From NCBI RefSeq assembly GCF_035946055.1, contig NZ_CP108364.1, forward strand, positions 4,836,001 to 4,900,000: a stretch of DNA of 64,000 bases. The letters run 5' to 3'. Made by a program: the position numbers and the translations under genes. The notes under the pieces are model-generated. The model saw only the letters and a list, made by a program, of their open reading frames with translations. It searched no databases and was not told where the DNA came from. This document shows positions 16,071 through 23,633 of this stretch, in pieces. Numbering within the stretch: position 1 is the first letter of the stretch; each line of letters begins with the position of its first letter. This DNA comes from Streptomyces sp. NBC_01341. GTDB lineage: Bacteria; Actinomycetota; Actinomycetes; Streptomycetales; Streptomycetaceae.

Positions 16071-18302
16071 ATGTCCAACACGGCCGTGCTCGAAGGTGTC
16101 CTGGAGCGGATCACCTACGCCAACGAGGAGAACGGCTACACCGTCGCCCGCGTCGACACCGGCCGCGGGGCCGGCGACCTGCTCACCGTCGTCGGCTCGC
16201 TGCTCGGTGCCCAGCCCGGTGAGTCCCTGCGGATGGAGGGGCGTTGGGGCACCCATCCGCAGTTCGGCAGGCAGTTCCAGGTCGACAACTACACGACGGT
16301 CCTCCCGGCCACCATCCAGGGCATCCGCCGTTACCTCGGGTCGGGCCTGATCAAGGGCATCGGCCCCGTCATGGCCGACCGCATCACCACCCACTTCGGC
16401 GTGGACACCCTCGACATCATCGAGCAGCAGCCGAAACGCCTGGTCGAGGTGCCGGGTCTCGGCCCGAAACGCACGAAGATGATCGCCGCGGCGTGGGAGG
16501 AGCAGAAGGCGATCAAGGAGGTCATGGTCTTCCTCCAGACCGTCGGTGTGTCCACCTCCATCGCGGTCCGCATCTACAAGAAGTACGAGGACGCGTCGAT
16601 CTCCGTCGTGAAGAACCAGCCCTACCGGCTGGCCGCCGACGTCTGGGGCATCGGCTTCCTCACCGCCGACCGCATCGCCCAGGCCGTCGGCATCCCTCAC
16701 GACAGCCCCGAGCGGGTCAAGGCCGGACTCCAGTACGCGCTGTCGCAGTCCACCGACCAGGGGCACTGCTTCCTGCCCGAGGAGCGGCTGATCGCGGACG
16801 GGGTCAAGCTCCTCCAGGTGGACACCGGGCTCGTCATCGACTGCCTCGCCGAACTCGCCGAGGACCCGGAAGGTGTCGTGCGCGAGAGGGTGCCGGGGCC
16901 CGAGGACGGGCAGCCCGTCACAGCCGTGTACCTGGTGCCGTTCCACCGCGCCGAGATCTCCCTCGCGGCCCAGGTGCAGCGCCTGCTGCGTACACCGGAG
17001 GACCGGATGCGGGCGTTCCAGGACGTCGACTGGGACAAGGCGCTGACCTGGCTCGCCCGGCGTACGGGCGCGACGCTCGCCCCCGAGCAGGAGGCTGCCG
17101 TCCGGCTCGCGCTCAGCAGGAAGGTCGCCGTGCTCACCGGCGGCCCCGGCTGCGGGAAGTCGTTCACCGTCCGCTCCGTGGTCGAGCTGGCCCGCGCCCG
17201 GAACGCGAAGGTGGTGCTGGCCGCTCCCACCGGGCGGGCGGCGAAGCGGCTGTCCGAGCTGACCGGCGCCGAGGCGTCCACCGTGCACCGGCTCCTGGAA
17301 TTGAAGCCCGGCGGGGACGCCGCCTACGACCGGGAACGGCCGCTGGACGCCGACCTGGTCGTCGTCGACGAGGCGTCGATGCTGGATCTGCTGCTCGCCA
17401 ACAAGCTCGTCAAGGCGGTGGCACCCGGTGCCCATCTCCTGCTGGTCGGCGATGTGGACCAGCTTCCCTCGGTCGGCGCGGGGGAGGTGCTGCGGGATCT
17501 GCTCGCCGAGGGCGGGCCCGTCCCCGCCGTCCGGCTGACGACCATCTTCCGGCAGGCCCAGAAGTCCGGCGTCGTGACCAACGCCCACCGGATCAACTCC
17601 GGGGTGCCGCCCCTGACCCAGGGGCTGGACGACTTCTTCCTGTTCGTCGAGGACGAGACGGAGGACGCCGGCGTACTCGCCGTCGATGTCGCCGCCCGCC
17701 GCATCCCCGCCAGGTTCGGTCTGAACCCACGCCGTGACGTACAGGTCCTCGCCCCGATGCACCGCGGCCCGGCAGGCGCCGGCCATCTCAACGGGCTGCT
17801 CCAGCAGGCCATCACCCCCGGACGCCCGGACCTGCCCGAGAAGCGGTTCGGAGGGCGGGTCTTCCGGGTAGGCGACAAGGTGACACAGATCAGAAACAAC
17901 TATGACAAAGGGGAGAACGGTGTATTCAACGGCACGGTCGGCATCGTCACCGCCCTCGACCCGGACGAGCAGAGGCTGACGGTCCTGACGGACGAGGACG
18001 AGGAGATCGTCTACGACTTCGACGAACTGGACGAGCTGGCCCACGCCTATGCGATGACGATCCACCGCTCGCAGGGCAGCGAGTACCCGGCGGTGGTCGT
18101 TCCCGTCACGACCAGCGCCTGGATGATGCTGCAGCGGAACCTGCTGTACACCGCGGTGACCAGGGCCAAGAGGCTTGTCGTGCTGGTCGGTTCACGGAAG
18201 GCCATCGGTCAGGCGGTCCGCACCGTTTCCGCAGGCAGACGCTGTACGGCACTGGATTTCCGGCTTCGGAGCGATACGGCCGGAGACTTCCCGGAAAAAT
18301 GA
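16071..18302 (+). CDS. recD2: RecD2-type ATP-dependent DNA helicase
   Basis: The 743-residue protein is a superfamily 1B 5'-3' helicase. It has an N-terminal OB-like segment, helix-hairpin-helix repeats (LVEVPGLGPKRTKMI near 125; YRLAADVWGIGFLTADRIA near 190), Walker A GGPGCGKS with Lys363, Walker B VVVDEASMLD near 430, and a C-terminal motif VI region AYAMTIHRSQGSEYPAVV. The length and the HhH region are as in RecD2, which functions without RecBC and helps in replication-fork and repair processes. ATG 16071 is the natural start. It is a single-gene unit. Confidence 0.92.
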   Translation: MSNTAVLEGVLERITYANEENGYTVARVDTGRGAGDLLTVVGSLLGAQPGESLRMEGRWGTHPQFGRQFQVDNYTTVLPATIQGIRRYLGSGLIKGIGPVMADRITTHFGVDTLDIIEQQPKRLVEVPGLGPKRTKMIAAAWEEQKAIKEVMVFLQTVGVSTSIAVRIYKKYEDASISVVKNQPYRLAADVWGIGFLTADRIAQAVGIPHDSPERVKAGLQYALSQSTDQGHCFLPEERLIADGVKLLQVDTGLVIDCLAELAEDPEGVVRERVPGPEDGQPVTAVYLVPFHRAEISLAAQVQRLLRTPEDRMRAFQDVDWDKALTWLARRTGATLAPEQEAAVRLALSRKVAVLTGGPGCGKSFTVRSVVELARARNAKVVLAAPTGRAAKRLSELTGAEASTVHRLLELKPGGDAAYDRERPLDADLVVVDEASMLDLLLANKLVKAVAPGAHLLLVGDVDQLPSVGAGEVLRDLLAEGGPVPAVRLTTIFRQAQKSGVVTNAHRINSGVPPLTQGLDDFFLFVEDETEDAGVLAVDVAARRIPARFGLNPRRDVQVLAPMHRGPAGAGHLNGLLQQAITPGRPDLPEKRFGGRVFRVGDKVTQIRNNYDKGENGVFNGTVGIVTALDPDEQRLTVLTDEDEEIVYDFDELDELAHAYAMTIHRSQGSEYPAVVVPVTTSAWMMLQRNLLYTAVTRAKRLVVLVGSRKAIGQAVRTVSAGRRCTALDFRLRSDTAGDFPEK

Positions 18303-18371
18303 TCGATCAAAACGGTGGGAAACATCACTGAGCTCTTCCGGAACCGGGGTCCAGGGGGCAGGATGAGAAAG

Positions 18372-18400
18372 TTGACGGCACTCAGTGCCGCCAGTAGGTC
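18372..18400 (+). promoter_or_regulatory. Probable citrate synthase promoter with an internal palindrome
   Basis: TTGACG (18372-18377) is followed after 17 nt by TAGGTC (18395-18400), a plausible sigma-70/HrdB promoter with a predicted leader of about 90 nt. The perfect palindrome GGCACTCAGTGCC (18377-18389) fills the spacer, where a bound repressor would block polymerase. Confidence 0.55.
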
Positions 18401-18499
18401 CAATGGACGACCCCGAGTGCACTCTCCTGAGCCAAATGGGGGAGGGTGGAGACAGTCAGGGCACCTCGAAGAAGAGGCACTACGTCGGTGAGGGATGAC

Positions 18500-19798
18500 G
18501 TGAGCGAGCACACCAACAACGCTGTAGTACTGCGGTACGGCGATGACGAGTACACCTACCCGGTGATCGACAGCACCGTCGGCGACAAGGGCTTCGACAT
18601 CGGGAAGCTCCGGGCCAACACCGGCCTGGTGACGCTGGACAGCGGATACGGCAACACGGCCGCCTATAAATCCGCCATCACCTACCTCGACGGCGAGCAG
18701 GGCATCCTGCGGTACCGGGGCTACCCGATCGAGCAGCTCGCGGAGAGCTCGACGTTCCTCGAGGTCGCCTACACGCTGATCAACGGTGACCTTCCCAAGG
18801 TCGACGAGCTGTCGGCCTTCAAGAACGAGATCACCCAGCACACGCTGCTGCACGAGGACGTCAAGCGCTTCTTCGACGGCTTCCCGCGCGACGCCCACCC
18901 GATGGCCATGCTGTCCTCGGTCGTCAGCGCGCTGTCCACCTTCTACCAGGACAGCCACAACCCGTTCGACGAGGAGCAGCGTCACCTCTCGACGATCCGG
19001 CTGCTGGCCAAGCTCCCGACGATCGCGGCGTACGCGTACAAGAAGTCGATCGGTCACCCGTTCGTCTACCCGCGCAATGACCTCGGCTACGTCGAGAACT
19101 TCCTGCGCATGACGTTCTCGGTGCCCGCCCAGGAGTACGTGCCGGACCCGGTCGTCGTCTCGGCGCTCGAGAAGCTGCTCATCCTGCACGCGGACCACGA
19201 GCAGAACTGTTCGACCTCCACCGTGCGCCTGGTCGGCTCCTCGCAGGCGAACATGTTCGCCTCGATCTCCGCGGGCATCTCCGCCCTGTGGGGCCCGCTG
19301 CACGGCGGCGCCAACCAGTCGGTCCTGGAGATGCTCGAGGGCATCCAGGCCAACGGCGGCGACGTCGACTCCTTCATCCAGAAGGTCAAGAACAAGGAGG
19401 ACGGCGTCCGCCTGATGGGCTTCGGCCACCGGGTGTACAAGTCCTTCGACCCGCGCGCCAAGATCATCAAGGCTGCCGCGCACGACGTGCTGTCCTCGCT
19501 CGGCAAGTCCGACGAGCTGCTCGACATCGCGCTCAAGCTGGAGGAGCACGCGCTCTCCGACGAGTACTTCGTCTCGCGCAACCTCTACCCCAACGTGGAC
19601 TTCTACACGGGTCTGATCTACCGCGCCATGGGCTTCCCGACCGAGATGTTCACCGTGCTCTTCGCGCTCGGCCGCCTTCCCGGCTGGATCGCCCAGTGGC
19701 ACGAGATGATCAAGGAGCCGGGATCGCGCATCGGCCGCCCGCGCCAGATCTACACCGGCGAGGTCCTGCGCGACTTCGTCCCGGCCGAGAGTCGCTGA
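18500..19798 (+). CDS. gltA: Citrate synthase
   Basis: The 432-residue type II enzyme condenses oxaloacetate and acetyl-CoA to start the TCA cycle. Visible signatures are the N-terminal VVLRYGDDEYTYPVIDST, GILRYRGYPIEQLAE near 80, the catalytic His region GPLHGGANQSVLEML near 270, GFGHRVYKSFDPRAKI near 310, and NVDFYTGLIYRAMGF near 370 with the catalytic Asp. I chose GTG at 18500 because AGGG lies 5 nt upstream; a GTG four codons earlier is also possible. It is monocistronic, with its own promoter and a downstream hairpin. Confidence 0.96.
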   Translation: MSEHTNNAVVLRYGDDEYTYPVIDSTVGDKGFDIGKLRANTGLVTLDSGYGNTAAYKSAITYLDGEQGILRYRGYPIEQLAESSTFLEVAYTLINGDLPKVDELSAFKNEITQHTLLHEDVKRFFDGFPRDAHPMAMLSSVVSALSTFYQDSHNPFDEEQRHLSTIRLLAKLPTIAAYAYKKSIGHPFVYPRNDLGYVENFLRMTFSVPAQEYVPDPVVVSALEKLLILHADHEQNCSTSTVRLVGSSQANMFASISAGISALWGPLHGGANQSVLEMLEGIQANGGDVDSFIQKVKNKEDGVRLMGFGHRVYKSFDPRAKIIKAAAHDVLSSLGKSDELLDIALKLEEHALSDEYFVSRNLYPNVDFYTGLIYRAMGFPTEMFTVLFALGRLPGWIAQWHEMIKEPGSRIGRPRQIYTGEVLRDFVPAESR

Positions 19799-19952
19799 AT
19801 CCCGCTCGCCTGAGCCGCTGCCGTACCCGGCCGATCCGGCCGGCATCCTTCGCCCCGCGTACCGCGCCCGACTTTCGGAGCGCGGTGTCGGGGCGATTCG
19901 GCGTTCGTGGAACCTGTGGTCCGGGGGTGGAGCGGCGCGTACGCCTGCATGC

Positions 19953-20007
19953 GGAAAAACGCCCCGCCTGCCGATCCCCCCACGGGTCGACGGACGGGGC
20001 GTTTTCC
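19953..20007 (+). terminator. Terminator downstream of gltA
   Basis: A GGAAAAACGCCCCG arm (19953-19966) pairs with CGGGGCGTTTTCC (19995-20007), a 13-bp stem with one bulged A. The A-rich/T-rich ends make it look like a bidirectional rho-independent terminator. Confidence 0.7.
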
Positions 20008-20187
20008 ATATCCCGGAGCGGATTCCCCCCACGGGATCCGGCCGGGCGTCTGAAGGGAGCCTGAACTCCGTTTGTTCTGCCGGTGACGCGTATTCAGTTC
20101 TGTCCTGCTGTGCGGCTGCCGGGGTACGTACGGGAGGGCCGCTCAAAGCTCCCCGGTGCACGTGCCCCGGCCGGCGATCGCCAGGAG

Positions 20188-20230
20188 CGTCCCCCAAGAC
20201 ACTCCATCGGACGTCCCCCAAGACATCCAT
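20188..20230. repeat. Direct repeat, two copies of about 19-20 bp
   Basis: CGTCCCCCAAGACactCCAT (20188-20207) recurs as CGTCCCCCAAGACatCCAT (20212-20230), period 24. There is no coding context. Confidence 0.7.
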
Positions 20231-20241
20231 GACATCGCACT

Positions 20242-20293
20242 CTTAGACTCACCAACCCATCAGATGGTTACCCTCGAATCGGTGTGATCTAAG
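20242..20293 (-). terminator. AT-rich imperfect inverted repeat behind copA
   Basis: Outer arms CTTAGACTCACC (20242-20253) and GGTGTGATCTAAG (20281-20293) and inner arms AACCCATC / GATGGTT (20254-20261, 20263-20269) make a two-part stem. It starts 15 nt after the copA stop, so a termination or 3'-stability role is likely. Confidence 0.45.
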
Positions 20294-20307
20294 TCTCTTT
20301 GTAGAAA

Positions 20308-22797
20308 TTATGTGAAGGAGCGCAACCTCAGACTGTTCGTCACGACGAACACCGACGAAAACGCCATCGCCGCACCCGCGATCATGGGGCTGAGCAGCCC
20401 GAACGCAGCCAAAGGCAGTGCGGCCACGTTGTAGCCGAAGGCCCAGAAGAGGTTGCTTCTGATAGTCGACAGAGTACGCCGTGACAGCCGGATGGCGGCA
20501 GTGGTCACCTTGAGATCTCCACGAACCAGTGTGAGATCGCCCGCCTCGATCGCCGCATCGGTCCCCGTACCCATGGAAAGGCCCAGGTCGGCGACCGCGA
20601 GGGCGACGGCGTCGTTCACCCCGTCACCGACCATGGCGACGGAACGGCCTTCCGCCTGGAGGCCCCGCACGACCTGTGCCTTGTCCTCGGGCAGGACCTC
20701 TGCGTGGACCTCGTCGATGCCGACCGCGCGGGCCACGGCCTCTGCGGCCGCCCGGTTGTCGCCCGTCAGAAGGATCGGCCTCAGCCCCAGCGCGCGCAGC
20801 TCCGTGACGGCCTCGGCGCTGCCCTCCTTCACCGTGTCGGCGACCTCCAGCACCCCTCTCGCCCGGCCGTCCCATGCCACGGTGACGGTGGTGCTGCCCT
20901 GTCCTGCGGCGTCCGCCAGCGCCGCGGCCAGTGACGGTGACAGGGCGATCCCGGCGTCGGCGAGGAGCCGCGGCCGGCCGGCCAGCACGTGGTGGCCCTC
21001 GACGACGCCCCGCACGCCGAGGCCGGGAACGCTGGTGAAGTCCACCGGAGCGGGGAGCGCCCCGCCGGTACGGGCGGCCGCTCCGGCGGCGACGGCGCGG
21101 GCCACGGGGTGCTCGGACGCGTGCTCGAGGGCGCCCGCGAGCCGCAGTACTTCGGCCTCGGTCGTGCCGGGTTCCGTGTGGACGCGTCCCAGGGTCATCC
21201 GGCCGGTGGTGACCGTGCCGGTCTTGTCGAGGACGATCGTGTCGACCCTGCGGGCGGTCTCCAGCACTTCGGGCCCCTTGATGAGGATGCCGAGCTGTGC
21301 GCCGCGTCCGGTGCCCGCCATGAGGGCGGTGGGGGTGGCGAGTCCCAGGGCGCAGGGGCACGCCACGATCAGGACGGCGACCGCCGCGGTGAACGAGGCC
21401 GTGACGTCGTCTGTGACGAGGAGCTGGGCGACCAGGGTGGCCAGGGCGATGAGCAGCACCACGGGGACGAAGACGGCCGAGATGCGGTCCGCCAGGCGCT
21501 GGGCGGAGGCCTTGCCGTTCTGGGCGTCCTCGACGAGCCGGGCCATGCGGGCGAGCTGCGTGTCGGAGCCGATCCGGGTGGCCTCGACGACCAGTCGCCC
21601 GGACGCGTTGAGCGTGCCGCCCGTGACGGAGTCGCCCGGGGCGGCGTCCACGGGGACCGACTCCCCGGTGAGCATGGACGTGTCGATCGCGGAGCGTCCC
21701 TCGACGACGGTGCCGTCGGTGGCGATCGTCTCCCCGGGCCGTACGACGAAGCGGTCACCGACGAGGAGGGCGTCGACGGGGACCCGTACCTCCGTGAGCT
21801 CCGGGGCGGAAGCCTCGTGCGGTGAGGCCTCCTGCCGGGGCGTCGTGTCCGTCGGGGTACCGGGGTTCGCCTCCGCTGCTGCGCGCTGGGCTCCGGGGCG
21901 GTCTGCCGCCCGGGGGCGGAGGACCGTCACGTCCTTGGCGCCCAGGTGCAGCAGTGCGCGCAGGGCGGCACCCGCCTTCCGCTTCGACCGTGCCTCCAGG
22001 TAGCGCCCCAGCAGGAGGAAGCCGGTGACTCCGGCCGCCACCTCCAGGTAGATGGTGGCCGAGGGATCGGACCGGGAGACGGTGACGTCGAAGGCGTGCC
22101 GCATGTCCGGCATACCGGCGTCGCCGAGGAACAGGGCCCACAGGGACCAGCCGAAGGCGGCGAGCGTCCCGATCGACACGAGCGTGTCCATCGTTGCCGC
22201 GCCGTGCCGCAGGTTGGCCCACGCGGCGCGGTGGAAGGGCAGCCCGCCCCAGACGACCACCGGGGAGGCGAGGGTGAGGGAGAGCCACTGCCAGTTGTCG
22301 AACTGCAGTGCGGGGATCATGGCCATCAGGACGACCGGGACGGCGAGCGCCGCCGAGACCAGGAAGCGCTGCCTGAGGGCTGCGAGAGCTCCGTCGGCCG
22401 CCGTGTCGGAGGCGTCCTCGGGCGGGATCGCGCCCGCGGCGGCGGTCGTGTCCTCGGACGCGCTGTCCTCGCCGTCCCGGCGGGCCTGGTCGGCTCCTGG
22501 AGCGGCATCCTCCCCGGCTGTCGGGGGTGGGGGCGGAGGCGCCGGGGCCGGGCGGACCGGACGGGCCGTGTAGCCCGTCTTCTCGACGGTGGCGACGAGG
22601 TCTTCGAGCGCGGTTCCTGCGCCGAAGGAGACGCGGGCCTTCTCGGTCGCGTAGTTGACGGTGGCGCTGACCCCGTCCATCCGGTTGAGTTTCTTCTCGA
22701 CGCGCGCCGCGCACGAGGCGCAGGTCATCCCGCCGATCGTGAACTCGGTCTCGGAGGTCTCCTCCGCGGGGGCCTCGGATGCCGTGGTGCCGGCCAT
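20308..22797 (-). CDS. copA: Copper-exporting P1B-type ATPase CopA
   Basis: The 829-residue membrane pump expels Cu(I) using ATP. In order it has an N-terminal HMA domain with Cys26 and Cys29 (MTCASC), a Pro/Asp-rich linker (about 80-140), membrane helices, the actuator domain, the CPC metal site (Cys480), the phosphorylated Asp524 in DKTGT, the SEHP nucleotide motif, VGDGVNDA, and C-terminal YN and MxxSS residues that mark Cu(I) selectivity. An extra Ala/Pro-rich insertion of about 45 residues precedes the actuator domain. I chose ATG 22797 to begin just before the HMA domain. It lies downstream of copZ on the same strand. Confidence 0.95.
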   Translation of the reverse strand: MAGTTASEAPAEETSETEFTIGGMTCASCAARVEKKLNRMDGVSATVNYATEKARVSFGAGTALEDLVATVEKTGYTARPVRPAPAPPPPPPTAGEDAAPGADQARRDGEDSASEDTTAAAGAIPPEDASDTAADGALAALRQRFLVSAALAVPVVLMAMIPALQFDNWQWLSLTLASPVVVWGGLPFHRAAWANLRHGAATMDTLVSIGTLAAFGWSLWALFLGDAGMPDMRHAFDVTVSRSDPSATIYLEVAAGVTGFLLLGRYLEARSKRKAGAALRALLHLGAKDVTVLRPRAADRPGAQRAAAEANPGTPTDTTPRQEASPHEASAPELTEVRVPVDALLVGDRFVVRPGETIATDGTVVEGRSAIDTSMLTGESVPVDAAPGDSVTGGTLNASGRLVVEATRIGSDTQLARMARLVEDAQNGKASAQRLADRISAVFVPVVLLIALATLVAQLLVTDDVTASFTAAVAVLIVACPCALGLATPTALMAGTGRGAQLGILIKGPEVLETARRVDTIVLDKTGTVTTGRMTLGRVHTEPGTTEAEVLRLAGALEHASEHPVARAVAAGAAARTGGALPAPVDFTSVPGLGVRGVVEGHHVLAGRPRLLADAGIALSPSLAAALADAAGQGSTTVTVAWDGRARGVLEVADTVKEGSAEAVTELRALGLRPILLTGDNRAAAEAVARAVGIDEVHAEVLPEDKAQVVRGLQAEGRSVAMVGDGVNDAVALAVADLGLSMGTGTDAAIEAGDLTLVRGDLKVTTAAIRLSRRTLSTIRSNLFWAFGYNVAALPLAAFGLLSPMIAGAAMAFSSVFVVTNSLRLRSFT

Positions 22798-22824
22798 GTG
22801 CGGACTCCTGGGTCGAGCGGTCGT

Positions 22825-22866
22825 GCCGTTCCCCACCAGTATCTGCTGACCGGGTGGAGGAACGGC
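22825..22866 (-). repeat. Inverted repeat between copZ and copA
   Basis: Arms 22825-22837 and 22853-22866 form a 13-bp stem with one bulge and a 15-nt loop in the 206-bp copZ-copA gap. It could attenuate read-through or stabilise the copZ message. Confidence 0.5.
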
Positions 22867-23003
22867 CCGACGGAGGTGCGGGTACGGGGGTGCCGCGGGC
22901 ATGAGTGGGCGGGGCGCGATCCCCGGGTGCGGGACTGTCGCGGCCGCCCGGTGGTCCCGGGCGCGGCGGTGCGGTCCGCGGGTGCGTGACCGTCCCGGTG
23001 CGG

Positions 23004-23309
23004 TCAGGCGCGGCCGACGAGCTCGTAGCCCGCCTCGTCGACAGCGGCGCGCACCGCTTCCTCGGTGAGCGGGGCGGCCGAGGCGACCGTGACCCGCCCG
23101 CTTCCGGCCTCCGCCTTCACGGAGGTGACGCCCTCGATCCCGGAGATCTCCTCGGACACGGCCCCCTCGCAGTGGCCGCAGGTCATGCCCTTCACCTCGT
23201 ACACGGTGGTGACGCCGCCCACCTGGACGTCGGTCGTGCCGTCCTGGCAGGAACCGGTGGACGAGCAGCAGGAGCCGGCGGCCCTGGGGGTCTCGGTCTC
23301 GGCGGTCAT
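23004..23309 (-). CDS. copZ: Copper chaperone CopZ with Cys-rich N-terminal extension
   Basis: The 101-residue protein has a C-terminal HMA fold (about 34-101) with metal ligands Cys44 and Cys47 in MTCGHC; it shuttles Cu(I) to CopA. Typical CopZ proteins are near 70 residues. Here an N-terminal extension carries three extra cysteines in GSCCSSTGSCQ (12-22), a possible additional metal site. The ATG at 23309 is preceded by GAGGAG at 7 nt. A CsoR-type operator and a TATACT -10 lie 90 nt upstream. It is the first gene of copZ-copA. Confidence 0.93.
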   Translation of the reverse strand: MTAETETPRAAGSCCSSTGSCQDGTTDVQVGGVTTVYEVKGMTCGHCEGAVSEEISGIEGVTSVKAEAGSGRVTVASAAPLTEEAVRAAVDEAGYELVGRA

Positions 23310-23397
23310 GACGTTCTCCTCTTCGCAGGCACACTGGACGCAGCAGGTGGGGCGCGAGGGGGCGCCGGGGGGCGCGGTGCGCCCACCTGCACGGCCA

Positions 23398-23417
23398 AGT
23401 ATACCCCTAGGGGGTAT
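23398..23417 (-). promoter_or_regulatory. CsoR-type copper operator overlapping the copZ -10 element
   Basis: ATACCCC-TAG-GGGGTAT (23401-23417) is a perfect palindrome of the CsoR type, which releases DNA when CsoR binds Cu(I). TATACT (minus strand, 23398-23403) is a good -10 for copZ and overlaps the operator, so bound repressor would exclude polymerase. The csoR gene is not in the window. Confidence 0.85.
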
Positions 23418-23560
23418 TAAGGGCGATCGCTGGTCACTCCACCGTGCGTGTCGCAGGCCAGGGGTTCGGGATAGCGGTGGATCACCGACTTCAGTCCCCC
23501 GACGTACGCCGTCCGCTCGCGACAGGATCGCGGCCGGGGCGTAGATTCCCCGGGATCGGC

Positions 23561-23613
23561 GATCCGGACGGCGCGATCGGGACGGCGCGATCCGGACGGG
23601 CACGATCCGGACC
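23561..23613. repeat. 14-bp tandem repeat, about 3.7 units
   Basis: Units begin at 23561, 23575, 23589 and 23604, each GATCcGGACGGcgc-like with one or two changes. The array ends 20 nt before the start codon of the dehydrogenase. Confidence 0.75.
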
Positions 23614-23633
23614 AACCACGGGAGGCGGGGCGG

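Larger units (their letters stand above)
19799..20307. other. 509-bp convergent gap between gltA and copA
   Basis: No gene is seen. It contains the gltA terminator (19953-20007), a 19-20 bp direct repeat (20188-20230), and an unusually AT-rich segment (about 20230-20310) with an imperfect inverted repeat immediately after the copA stop. Confidence 0.65.
23310..23633. other. Divergent regulatory gap, copZ / alcohol dehydrogenase
   Basis: These 324 bp hold no gene. They contain the CsoR-type operator (23401-23417), the copZ -10 element, and a 14-bp tandem repeat array (23561-23613) close to the dehydrogenase start. Confidence 0.6.

Noticed and set aside
15351..18065. 904-codon frame antisense to recD2 running into the DUF6584 gene
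   Set aside because: Only its last 168 codons match a known family. The rest is the shadow of recD2.
23561..23613. CRISPR-like array
   Set aside because: The units are contiguous 14-mers without spacers, and no cas genes are present.
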